A model generated the notes under the pieces. It saw only the letters and a program-made list of their open reading frames with translations, had not been told where the DNA came from and did no database searches. Below, piece after piece: positions 1-7,314 of a stretch of DNA of 64,000 nt. The position numbers and the translations under genes were made by a program. Source of the DNA: Bradyrhizobium sp. LHD-71 (GTDB taxonomy: Bacteria > Pseudomonadota > Alphaproteobacteria > Rhizobiales > Xanthobacteraceae); contig NZ_JAVIFX010000036.1 in the NCBI RefSeq assembly GCF_031157255.1, positions 1-64,000 of the forward strand, given 5' to 3'. How positions within the stretch are numbered: position 1 is the first letter of the stretch; each line of letters begins with the position of its first letter.

Positions 1-413
1 TAGGGACGTTCCCAGTCATGCTTGAATTCTTTGAACTTGCTGGCGGCCGGGAACAGCCCGAAGTTCAGCGAACCCATGTTCATCGAGGCAAGCTCTGGCT
101 TCAACGCCTTAGCCGCAGCGAGCCGGTCGTCGAGGCTCATGCCGAGCCCGCCGCCGGTCGTGATGTTCACCACTGCATCGCAGTTTTGCTTGATGTCCGG
201 CAGGAACCTCCTGAACGCCGCGGGATCCTGCGTCGGCGCGCCGTCCTCTTCCTTGCGCGCGTGCAAATGTAGGATCGCGGCGCCTGCCCGCGCGGCATCG
301 ATCGCCTGTTCGGCGATCTGGGCGGCTGACACCGGCAATGCTTCCGACATGGTCGGGGTGTGGATCGAGCCGGTGACGGCGCAGCTGATGATGACTTTGT
401 CGATGCGTTTCAC
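1..413 (-). CDS. BKACE-family beta-keto acid cleavage enzyme (DUF849), 3' part cut off by window edge
   Basis: Reading leftwards from a GTG at 413, the frame stays open for 137 codons to the window edge. It begins V-K-R-I-D-K-V-I-I-S-C-A-V-T-G-S and continues through AILHLHARKEEDG and NITTGGGLGMSLDDR. The substrate-binding start, the HLHAR metal-ligand motif and the TTGGG stretch are typical of BKACE enzymes. These use Zn and acetyl-CoA to cleave a beta-keto acid into acetoacetate and a CoA ester. No ATG fits, so the GTG start is chosen. The gene lies downstream of livM but has its own operator/promoter block at 468-489. The substrate cannot be told from the sequence. Confidence 0.85.
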   Translation of the reverse strand, partial: MKRIDKVIISCAVTGSIHTPTMSEALPVSAAQIAEQAIDAARAGAAILHLHARKEEDGAPTQDPAAFRRFLPDIKQNCDAVVNITTGGGLGMSLDDRLAAAKALKPELASMNMGSLNFGLFPAASKFKEFKHDWERP

Positions 414-467
414 TTGAACGGACCGTTGCCTTTGCTGTTGCGCACTTACTGAGCTCGCCTTCTAGAT

Positions 468-489
468 TTGTCAAATGGTTTGACCAAAT
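468..489 (-). promoter_or_regulatory. GntR-type operator overlapping a -35 box, copy 1 (BKACE promoter)
   Basis: On the minus strand this reads ATTTGGTCAAACCA followed by TTTGACAA. The core TGGTCAAACCA (476-486) is a perfect TGGT-N3-ACCA palindrome, the operator form used by FCD-type GntR regulators such as FadR and PdhR. The adjoining TTGACA (469-474) is a good -35 box directed at the BKACE gene starting at 413. The same 22 bases recur at 5225-5246 with one mismatch and, nearly complete, at 10998-11019. Confidence 0.65.
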
Positions 490-500
490 ATGTGCATTGT

Positions 501-1508
501 CTAGGCGGCATTGCGGGGCGCGACGGCGTCCTGCCGGCCGGTCTTTTCCGAGCGCGGCGGCGAAACGGCGCGCAATCGGAAATTGCGGTAGATCCGCTCG
601 GCCTCGCCCGCGATGCCGCGCCGGAAGATCAGCACGGTGAAGAAAAAGACCAGGCCCTGGATGGTGACCACCCATTCGGCGAAACCGGTCAGATAGTTTT
701 GCATCGTGATGATCACCGCCGCGCCCAGAATTGGCCCGACCACCGTGCCGATGCCGCCCATCAGGGTCATGAGCACCACCTCGCCGGACGTCGTCCACGA
801 AACGTCCACCAGCGTCGCGAGCTGAAGCACGATAGCCTTCAGGGCTCCGGCAAGCCCGGAGACGAACGCCGAGATGGTGAAGGCGATCAGCTTGAAGCGA
901 TTGACGTCATATCCGAGCGAGATCGCGCGTGGCTCGTTGTCGCGGATGCCCTTGAGCACCTGGCCGAAGGGCGAATGAATGGTCCGGTAGATCAGGAATA
1001 TCCCGCTGGCCACGATCGCGAACACCACGTAATAGAGCGAGACGTCGTCGCTGAGGTCGAGAAGGCCGAACAAGTGGCCGCGCGGAATGGCGGTAAGTCC
1101 GTTCTCACCGCCGGTGAACGGCGCCTGCACGCAGAAAAAGAAGAACATCTGCGCCAGCGCCAGCGTGATCATAGCGAAGTATATGCCCTGGCGCCCGATC
1201 GCCAGAAGCCCTGTGATGACGCCGAGCACGGCAGCCGCAGTAGCGCCGGCGAGTATGCTCACTTCAGCAGGCCAGCCAGCGACCTTGAGCAGGTAGCCCG
1301 TGACATAGGCCGCACCACCGAAGAACATGGCATGGCCAAAGGCGAGCAGACCGACATAGCCGATCAACAGATTAAAGGCGCTCGCAAACAAAGCGAAGCA
1401 CATCACCTTCATCAGGAAGACCGGATAGACAAGCAGCGGTCCAACGAGGCCGAACGCAAGCAAGGCGAGAAATATGGCGGCAGCGGGATTGAGCGAAATG
1501 CGTGGCAT
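501..1508 (-). CDS. livM: Branched-chain amino acid-type ABC transporter permease LivM
   Basis: A 335-residue inner-membrane permease of a LIV/HAAT-type importer. The protein starts MPRISLNPAAAIFLALLAFG, has about ten hydrophobic segments and carries the family stretch LLIGYVGLLAFGHAMFFGGAAYVTG. The long open frame continues upstream to 2186 only because it reads livH out of frame. The true start at 1508 shares its A with the livH TGA stop (TGATG overlap), so the two permeases are translationally coupled. The polar Arg/Lys-rich C-terminus (last 25 residues) is longer than usual. Pairs with LivH and with the ATPases LivG and LivF. The substrate is unknown; in this group such systems often import aromatic or organic acids instead of amino acids. 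Confidence 0.93.
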   Translation of the reverse strand: MPRISLNPAAAIFLALLAFGLVGPLLVYPVFLMKVMCFALFASAFNLLIGYVGLLAFGHAMFFGGAAYVTGYLLKVAGWPAEVSILAGATAAAVLGVITGLLAIGRQGIYFAMITLALAQMFFFFCVQAPFTGGENGLTAIPRGHLFGLLDLSDDVSLYYVVFAIVASGIFLIYRTIHSPFGQVLKGIRDNEPRAISLGYDVNRFKLIAFTISAFVSGLAGALKAIVLQLATLVDVSWTTSGEVVLMTLMGGIGTVVGPILGAAVIITMQNYLTGFAEWVVTIQGLVFFFTVLIFRRGIAGEAERIYRNFRLRAVSPPRSEKTGRQDAVAPRNAA

Positions 1509-2383
1509 CAATGCACCTCCCGTCCGGCAAGACCTGCGGGCCTGAGCAAGAGGACCAGAGCCATGACCACGAAGATCACCGTTGATGACGCCGTCGGATA
1601 GACGAGCTTGGTCAATCCCTCGAGCAGGCCGAGTCCGAAGCCGGCGACCACCGAGCCCATCAAAGACCCCATCCCGCCGATCACCACGACCGCAAAGACG
1701 ATGATGAGAAGATTGGCGCCCATGCCGGGATTGACCTGGTAGATCGGCGCAGCAAGCACGCCCGCGAAGGCGGCAAGCGCCGCGCCTGCGCCATAGGTGA
1801 CGGTGACCATCAACGGAACGTTGATGCCGAACGTACGCACCAGATCCGGTCGTTCGGTGGCTGCGCGCAGATACGAGCCGAGCTTGGTCTTCTCGATCAC
1901 CAGCCAGGTGGCGACGCAAAGCACGATCGAGACCGCGACGACCCAGGCGCGATAGTAGGGCATGAACATGAAGCCGAGATTGATCCCGCCCGGCAGCGGA
2001 TTCTCGTACGGAAATCCGGAGGAGCCGAACAACGCGCGCAGAGTGCCCTCGATGATCAACGCGAGGCTGAAGGTCAGCAGAAGCTGGTAGATGTTGTCGA
2101 CGTCGTACAGGCGCCGCAGAAACAAGCGCTCGAACGCAGATCCGAGCAGCCCGACAATCAGCGGCGACAGAATCAGCGCACCCCAATAGGGCACGCCCGC
2201 GAACTTGAGGAGCAGGTAGGCGCAGAATGCACCCAACGCGTACTGGGCCCCGTGTGCGAAATTGACCACGTGCAGCAGGCCGAAGATCACCGCCAGGCCG
2301 AGACTCAACAGGGCATAGAAGGCGCCGTTAATGGCGCCGAGCAGCAGCTGACCGAATAGAGCAGGTGCGGGAAGATCAAGCAT
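1508..2383 (-). CDS. livH: Branched-chain amino acid-type ABC transporter permease LivH
   Basis: A 291-residue membrane permease, the second channel subunit of the LIV-type importer. Its N-terminus (LFGQLLLGAINGAFYALLSL, then GLAVIFGLLHVVNFAHGAQY) is the standard LivH opening, and the C-terminal part keeps IGGMGSLMGSVVAGFGLGL. The start at 2383 lies 9 bases after the livF stop, so it belongs to the livKGFHM transcript. Length and topology are normal. Confidence 0.93.
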   Translation of the reverse strand: MLDLPAPALFGQLLLGAINGAFYALLSLGLAVIFGLLHVVNFAHGAQYALGAFCAYLLLKFAGVPYWGALILSPLIVGLLGSAFERLFLRRLYDVDNIYQLLLTFSLALIIEGTLRALFGSSGFPYENPLPGGINLGFMFMPYYRAWVVAVSIVLCVATWLVIEKTKLGSYLRAATERPDLVRTFGINVPLMVTVTYGAGAALAAFAGVLAAPIYQVNPGMGANLLIIVFAVVVIGGMGSLMGSVVAGFGLGLLEGLTKLVYPTASSTVIFVVMALVLLLRPAGLAGREVH

Positions 2384-2392
2384 CGCCGGGCC

Positions 2393-3106
2393 TCAAACGC
2401 TCAAATAGGCCCGAAGCCGATCGGGTTGCGATCGTGCCTCGTCGGCGCTGAAATGCTCTACGACGCGCCCGTTCTCGACAACATAGATCCGGTCGGCGAG
2501 CTGCGAGGCAAACTCGAAGTTCTGTTCGACGAGCAGAATCGTGAAACCACGTTGTCTCAGGATCCGGACGATGTCGCCGATCTGATCGACGATCACGGGC
2601 GCGAGCCCCTCGGTCGGCTCGTCCAGCAGCAAGAGCTTTGCACCTGTGCGCAGGATGCGCGCGATAGCAAGGATTTGCTGCTCACCGCCTGAGAGTTTTG
2701 TGCCCTGGCTGGAGCGGCGCTCGTAGAGTCTCGGAAAGAGCTGATAGATGTCGTCGGCCGAATAGCCGCTCTGGTGCAAGACCGGCGGCAGGAGCAGATT
2801 CTCCTCAACCGAGAGGCTCGCGAAAATGCCACGCTCCTCGGGACAGTAAGCGGCACCCAGTCGCGCAATCTTCTCCGGCGCAAGGCGGATCGTCTCGGCA
2901 CCGCCGATCGCGATCGATCCCGTCCGATCGCGCATTAGCCCGGCGATCGCCTTCAGCGTGGTGGTTTTGCCGGCACCGTTGCGTCCGACAAGGGTCACAA
3001 GCTCGCCGGAGTGAACGTCGAGCGTCACGCCATGCAATGCCCGCGAGGGACCGTAGTTGGCGCAAACGTCGCGGAGCGACAGCAAAGGCAGCACTGTCTC
3101 AGGCAT
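2393..3106 (-). CDS. livF: LIV-type ABC transporter ATPase LivF
   Basis: A 237-residue ATP-binding subunit. Walker A is GRNGAGKT, the signature is LSGGEQQILAIARIL and Walker B is LLLLDEPTEGLAP, followed by the switch histidine replaced by VEQNFEFA, as is normal for LivF. The start MPETVLPLLSL at 3106 is preferred over the upstream in-frame ATG at 3184, because it overlaps the end of livG by 8 bases and matches the family length. Drives uptake together with LivG. Confidence 0.93.
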   Translation of the reverse strand: MPETVLPLLSLRDVCANYGPSRALHGVTLDVHSGELVTLVGRNGAGKTTTLKAIAGLMRDRTGSIAIGGAETIRLAPEKIARLGAAYCPEERGIFASLSVEENLLLPPVLHQSGYSADDIYQLFPRLYERRSSQGTKLSGGEQQILAIARILRTGAKLLLLDEPTEGLAPVIVDQIGDIVRILRQRGFTILLVEQNFEFASQLADRIYVVENGRVVEHFSADEARSQPDRLRAYLSV

Positions 3107-3860
3107 TGGCGGCGGCCTTTCGCCCGAGATAGGCGGCCATGACGTCGCTGTTTGCCGACACCTCCGCATAGGTGCCTTCGGCAAGCACCTTGCCGCGAGC
3201 CAGGACCGTGATGCGGTCGGACAATGACGCTACGACCTGCAGGTTATGCTCGACCATGAGGACCGTGCAGGTCCTGGCGATGCTGCGTATGAGATCAGAG
3301 ATAGGCGCAATATCCTCGTGCCCCATGCCGGACGTCGGTTCGTCGAGAAGCAGCAGTTCGGGGCCCAGGGCCAGGGTTGTGACGATCTCGAGCGCACGCT
3401 TGCGCCCATAGGAGAGCTCACCTGCGGTGAGATTCGCCAGCTTGTCCAGATTGACCATCGCCAGCAGCTCGTGGGCGCGGCCGTCAAACTGGCGCAGCGA
3501 TGTTTCGCTGCGCCAGAAGCGATACGGCCGACCGCTGGCGCGCAACAATGCAAGCCGCACGTTTTCCAATAGCGTCAGGTTGGCGAAGGTCGCCGAAATC
3601 TGAAAGCTGCGGACCATTCCAAGACGCGCGACGGTGGCCGGGGCGAGTCTCGTGATGTCATGGCCGTTGAAGGCAAGCCGGCCGCTCGTCGGCACGAGAA
3701 ACTTTGTGACCAGATTGAAGCACGTGGTCTTTCCGGCTCCATTGGGTCCGATCAACGCATGAATCGTTCCCCTCTCGACCGACAGATAAACGTCGTCGAC
3801 AGCACGGAAGCCGGCGAACTCCTTTGTCAAACCTGAGGCTTGCAGGATCGGATCGGGCAT
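3099..3860 (-). CDS. livG: LIV-type ABC transporter ATPase LivG
   Basis: A 253-residue ATP-binding subunit starting MPDPILQASGLTKEFAGFRA. Walker A is GPNGAGKTT, the signature is LSYGRKRALEI (the LSYG form is usual in LivG) and Walker B is LLLLDEPTSGMGHED, with a VEHNLQVV switch region. An in-frame ATG at 3983 would add 41 residues without similarity to the family, so 3860 is chosen. It sits 52 bases behind the binding-protein gene and overlaps livF. Confidence 0.93.
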   Translation of the reverse strand: MPDPILQASGLTKEFAGFRAVDDVYLSVERGTIHALIGPNGAGKTTCFNLVTKFLVPTSGRLAFNGHDITRLAPATVARLGMVRSFQISATFANLTLLENVRLALLRASGRPYRFWRSETSLRQFDGRAHELLAMVNLDKLANLTAGELSYGRKRALEIVTTLALGPELLLLDEPTSGMGHEDIAPISDLIRSIARTCTVLMVEHNLQVVASLSDRITVLARGKVLAEGTYAEVSANSDVMAAYLGRKAAANA

Positions 3861-3912
3861 GGTCTGTCGTGCGCTTCCATCAAGACGTCGGCGCCCAGCG
3901 CCGACATTGCAT

Positions 3913-5130
3913 CTACTTGACGAGGGGACAGGCGGAGGGATCCGCCGGTCCGAAAGCTTCATTCGCGGGAATGGTGCCGACAATCTTGTAGAGATCCCAC
4001 TCGCCCTTCGATTCGTCCGGCTTCTTGACCTGCAGGACCTTCAGTTCGCGCAGAACGCGGCCATCAACACGAATCGTGCCGTCCTTGGTCATGAAGTCGT
4101 TGATCGGCGTTTCCTTCATCTTCGCAAGGATTGCCGTCGTGTCTTCCGAACCGACTGCCTTCACCGCATTGAGATAATGCATCACAGCCCCATAGGCACT
4201 CGCCTGCACCTCGTTGGGGTACTTCTTGAACCGCTCGAAGTAGCGCTTGGCGAAGGCGCGCGTCTGGTCGTTTTCGTCCCAATAGAATGGATTGCTCGAG
4301 ACGATTCCCTGGGCCGTCTTCAAGCCCATCGCCTTGACGTCGTGCAGTGTCAGGCTGAGCGGCGCGATGGTTTGATTGGCGCGAATGCCGAAATCGTCCG
4401 ACTGTTTGACAATGTTGGCGATGTGTACAGTGGTTGTCGCAAGTCCGATCACCTGCGCGCCGGAACTCTGGGCCTTCAACAGATCGGAGGAGAAGTCGGT
4501 CGTCTCGAACGGATGACGCGCGGAGCCGATCACGCTGCCGCCGCCGGCCTTGACCATCGCCGTAGCATCGCGTTCGGAATTGACACCGAACGCATAATCG
4601 ACGGTCAGAAAGTACCAGCTCTTGCCACCCCTCTCCTGTGCGCCGCGCACGGCGCCGTTGGCTTGGCTGTAGTTGTCATAAGTCCAGTGGATGCCGTTGG
4701 GGCTGCAGTTCTTGCCGGTCAGATCGGCGCTGGAGGTGGACAGGAAGATGACGGCGCGATTCTTCTCTCTTGCGAGCTGCTGCACACCCAGCGCGACGCT
4801 GGTGATGCCGACGTCAAAGATCGCGTGCACACCTTCATCATAGAACTTGCGCGCGAGACTGATACCGATGTCGGGCTTGTTGAGATGGTCACCCGTCACG
4901 AGCTCGATCGGACGGCCCAAAACCTTGCCGCCGAAGTCCTCGACGGCCATGCGCATGCTCGTGGTCGTGCCTGGACCGGACAGGTCGACGACCATGCCGG
5001 AGAGATCGCTCAAGTGACCGATCTTGAAGGGCTTTGCATCCTGCGCGCGGACGCTGACTGACGTGCCGGTGCCCGACAGCAGCGCCAGCGCCAGCGCGGC
5101 AGCCGTCGTACCCAAGTGCCTTCCTGACAT
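3913..5130 (-). CDS. LivK-like periplasmic substrate-binding protein
   Basis: A 405-residue solute receptor of the type 1 periplasmic fold. A Sec signal peptide runs from MSGRHLGTTAAALALALLSG to an AxA-like cleavage site near VRAQDA. The mature protein begins PFKIGHLSDLSGMVVDLSGP, with ALGVQQLAREKNRAV in the first lobe. The start at 5130 has a strong GGAGAGGG ribosome site; an upstream ATG at 5169 does not. First gene of the minus-strand importer operon and divergent from the alcohol dehydrogenase, with operator copy 2 between them. It resembles receptors for aromatic or hydroxy acids (ABC transporter permease-linked 'SBP_bac' paralogues) more than classical leucine receptors, but the ligand is not certain. 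Confidence 0.9.
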   Translation of the reverse strand: MSGRHLGTTAAALALALLSGTGTSVSVRAQDAKPFKIGHLSDLSGMVVDLSGPGTTTSMRMAVEDFGGKVLGRPIELVTGDHLNKPDIGISLARKFYDEGVHAIFDVGITSVALGVQQLAREKNRAVIFLSTSSADLTGKNCSPNGIHWTYDNYSQANGAVRGAQERGGKSWYFLTVDYAFGVNSERDATAMVKAGGGSVIGSARHPFETTDFSSDLLKAQSSGAQVIGLATTTVHIANIVKQSDDFGIRANQTIAPLSLTLHDVKAMGLKTAQGIVSSNPFYWDENDQTRAFAKRYFERFKKYPNEVQASAYGAVMHYLNAVKAVGSEDTTAILAKMKETPINDFMTKDGTIRVDGRVLRELKVLQVKKPDESKGEWDLYKIVGTIPANEAFGPADPSACPLVK

Positions 5131-5224
5131 CGTTCCCTCTCCGCCTTGTTCTTCGTTCCCAGATCCCAAGCGCTGCCGCCTGGCTCGGGGAGGCCGATTT
5201 CCAGGACTTAAACACCAGTCTGCT

Positions 5225-5246
5225 ATTTGGTCAAACCAATTGACAA
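5225..5246 (+). promoter_or_regulatory. GntR-type operator overlapping a -35 box, copy 2 (livK/adh divergent promoter)
   Basis: The plus strand reads ATTTGGTCAAACCA followed by ATTGACAA. The palindrome TGGTCAAACCA is at 5228-5238 and a TTGACA -35 box is at 5240-5245, pointing at the adh gene (start 5395). A TATTGT-like -10 follows at 5261-5266 with a short 15-base spacer. The block differs from copy 1 at one of 22 positions. It lies 95 bases upstream of the divergent livK start, so one bound regulator could control both transcripts. Confidence 0.65.
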
Positions 5247-5394
5247 TATAGTTGCAGTTGTATTGTCCTTGCGCGCGGCTGCGGCATTAGATCGCCGCCT
5301 CGCAGCATCTCGAAGCCCGGACTGGCTGCATCGGCGCGGATCGCAGCCATTCGGACGTGAGATACTGCAGGACAAGAACCAACCGGAGACGCCC

Positions 5395-6459
5395 ATGAGC
5401 AAGGTAAACATGCGTTGCTATCAACTCACGGCCTTCGGCCAGCCTCTCGCGAAGCACGATCAGCCCGCGCCTGAGCCGGTGGGCACAGAGGTGATCGTCA
5501 AAGTCCGTGGCGCCGGCGTGTGTCACAGTGACGTTCACATCTGGGAAGGCCACTATGACCTCGGCGGCGGCAAGAAGCTGTCCTTCGCCGAGCGAATAAA
5601 ATTCCCCCTGACACCGGGTCACGAGACTGCCGGCGAGGTTTTCCGGATCGGACCAGACGCGAAGGACGTCAAGCTTGGCGCGAAGGTGCTCGCCTGCTCC
5701 TGGATCGGCTGCGGCGACTGCGAGCAATGCCTGGCAGGCGACGAACACCTATGTGCGAAACCGCGTTTCCTAGGCGTCAACTGCAACGGCGGCTACGCGG
5801 ATCTGGTCACCGTGCCTCACCCACGCTATCTCGTCGACATCGGCGACCTGGATCCGGTGGCGGCAGCGCCCCTGGTCTGTTCGGGCCTTACCACTTACAG
5901 CGCTCTGAAAAAGTTCGGCGCCGCCCTGCAACAGTCACCGGTGGTGATCTTCGGCGCCGGCGGACTTGGCCTGATGTCCCTCGGCGTCCTCCAGATGATG
6001 AAGGGCCACGGGGCGGTCGTCGTCGAGATCGATCAGCGCAAGCGCGAAGAGGCACTCAAGGCGGGCGCGATCGCTGCGATCGACCCGCGCGCACCGAATG
6101 CGGCGCAAATGATCCGCGACGCCACCGGTCGACCCGTGCGGCTTATCCTCGATCTCGTCGGCAGCGGTGAAACCGCTTCGCTCGGCATCGACCTGCTCGA
6201 GAAAGGCGGCAAGCTGATCATCGTCGGCCTGATCGGAGGCGAAACGATGTTGTCGGTGCCGATGGTGCCCATGAAATCGATAACCATCCAGGGCAGCTAC
6301 GTCGGAAGCCCGACCGAGCTCCGCGAACTTGTGGAGATGGTGAAGGTCAGCGGCCTGCCTGCAATGCCGCTCGATCGCCGTCCCCTCGCAGCCGCGTCGA
6401 GCGCTCTCGACGATCTGCGCCAAGGCAAGGTCGTCGGCCGCGTCGTGCTCGTCCCCTGA
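5395..6459 (+). CDS. Zinc-dependent alcohol dehydrogenase (MDR family)
   Basis: A 354-residue medium-chain dehydrogenase/reductase oxidising an alcohol to an aldehyde or ketone with NAD(P). Catalytic zinc ligands are in GVCHSDVH and GHETAGEV, the structural zinc loop is CGDCEQCLAGDEHLC, and the Rossmann motif is GAGGLGLMSLG. The start MSKVNMRCYQL at 5395 was chosen; the frame stays open upstream to 5227 but that part overlaps the promoter. Divergent from the LIV importer and probably co-regulated with it. Together with the monooxygenase at 7315 it would make an alcohol-to-ketone-to-ester or lactone route; that link is inference. Confidence 0.9.
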   Translation: MSKVNMRCYQLTAFGQPLAKHDQPAPEPVGTEVIVKVRGAGVCHSDVHIWEGHYDLGGGKKLSFAERIKFPLTPGHETAGEVFRIGPDAKDVKLGAKVLACSWIGCGDCEQCLAGDEHLCAKPRFLGVNCNGGYADLVTVPHPRYLVDIGDLDPVAAAPLVCSGLTTYSALKKFGAALQQSPVVIFGAGGLGLMSLGVLQMMKGHGAVVVEIDQRKREEALKAGAIAAIDPRAPNAAQMIRDATGRPVRLILDLVGSGETASLGIDLLEKGGKLIIVGLIGGETMLSVPMVPMKSITIQGSYVGSPTELRELVEMVKVSGLPAMPLDRRPLAAASSALDDLRQGKVVGRVVLVP

Positions 6460-6599
6460 CGCCATCATGCGTTGCGCAGATTGCATCGGCTGCGATCGCG
6501 CTTCGCCGTCTGGATTGCGAGGCGGCGCCTCCCTTCTTGTCGTTGCCGGGCCAAACGCTCGGCAACGACAAGCGCATTCAATTGTCAAACAGCACCGGC

Positions 6600-6965
6600 T
6601 TCGCCCTGCGGGCTACGCCGGGCGCGGGACACGACTTATCGCCCCCTGTTCGTGTCCGGCCTGGGGCTTGCCGGTCGTCTGGCGCTCTCCTTCGCCTGAA
6701 GAGGGCGTGCGGAACGCTTGGGCGTTGAGCTGCACCCGCAGCCCCACGTGCAGTGAAAGAAAGCACGTGAGTGGTGGTCACCACGGACGCAGGCCCTAGC
6801 GCCGGCGTTCCGCACGCGATGGTTCTTGAACGGCTTGCTACATGCTCCCGGGACTCACCGCTTTCGCCGGCTTCGCCCAGTTCGTGCGAACTGTCGCCCG
6901 GGCATGCACTTGGGCCGTCCGTCCGTGTTACCGGCGTCAACTGCCTTTAGGCATCACACGGATTT
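6600..6965. other. Hairpin-dense intergenic block without a credible gene
   Basis: Part of the 855-base gap 6460-7314. Short open frames occur in several phases but none has a ribosome site plus a recognisable protein. Instead there are many perfect inverted repeats: GGACACGA 6627-6634 with 6650-6657; a 13-base pair 6705-6717 with 6805-6817; CAGTTCG 6878-6884 with 6887-6893; CCGTGT 6923-6928 with 6956-6961 enclosing TGCC/GGCA 6942-6953. It could be a mobile palindromic repeat or a structured RNA. No poly-T terminator is evident. Confidence 0.6.
6705..6817. ncRNA. Candidate structured RNA or cruciform with multi-branched fold
   Basis: A perfect 13-base outer stem (GCGTGCGGAACGC at 6705-6717 with its complement at 6805-6817) encloses three successive perfect hairpins: GCTGC/GCAGC (6729-6742), CACGTGC/GCACGTG (6745-6769) and GTGGTG/CACCAC (6771-6784). 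A closing stem around several local hairpins is the layout of a junction RNA. The orientation cannot be told because the elements are palindromic. No match to a known RNA family is claimed; a palindromic DNA repeat is the alternative. Confidence 0.3.
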
Positions 6966-6980
6966 CTCCGGCGCTTTCCA

Positions 6981-7022
6981 TAGCCGTTCGAAGAACGGCG
7001 TCGCTTCGCTCGCCTATGGCCC
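6981..7022. repeat. Short palindromic repeat (GCCGTTCGAAGAACGGCG family)
   Basis: Contains the palindrome CCGTTCGAAGAACGG followed by CGTCGCTTCGCTCGCC and TATGGC. The same unit occurs, inverted and twice, at 53844-53944, so it is a dispersed repeat and not local structure only. Confidence 0.6.
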
Positions 7023-7213
7023 GGTATCGTAACGGCCACCGCATCCCGCTCCGCATCGATAGACGATCGCGACGCGCCCCTCCATCGGAGCGGGACAGAG
7101 GTATGGTACTGCGGATAGGAATGAAGGCAAGAGCAATTTCGGAAAAAAAGAATTTCCTGTGAAGATCCTGTGCGTATCGCTCCGGGTGAATGGCGAATAT
7201 TGTGCAGTCCCCC

Positions 7214-7302
7214 GTCATTGCGAGGGCGCGGCCCGAAGCAATCCAGCGCTGGGGTCGCAGCAGGCTCAGCGCTGGATTGCTTCGCTTCGCTCGCGATGAC
7301 GG
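7214..7302. repeat. REP-like palindromic repeat (GTCATTGCGAG...CTCGCGATGAC)
   Basis: An inverted repeat of about 89 bases. The left arm GTCATTGCGAG, AAGCAATCCAGCGCTG is mirrored by the right arm CAGCGCTGGATTGCTTCG, CTCGCGATGAC. It lies just past the stop of the monooxygenase gene and may act as a transcript end. The same family is seen at 32838-32930. Confidence 0.75.
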
Positions 7303-7314
7303 CGGGGGCGGCGC

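Noticed and set aside
501-2186. 561-residue open frame covering livM and half of livH
   Set aside because: The first 226 residues are livH read in the wrong phase; livM starts at 1508 with a TGATG overlap.
6472-7162. Several overlapping ORFs of 60-120 residues on both strands in the 6460-7314 gap
   Set aside because: Arg/Ser-rich, mutually overlapping, without ribosome sites or family features; they arise from GC-rich hairpin DNA.
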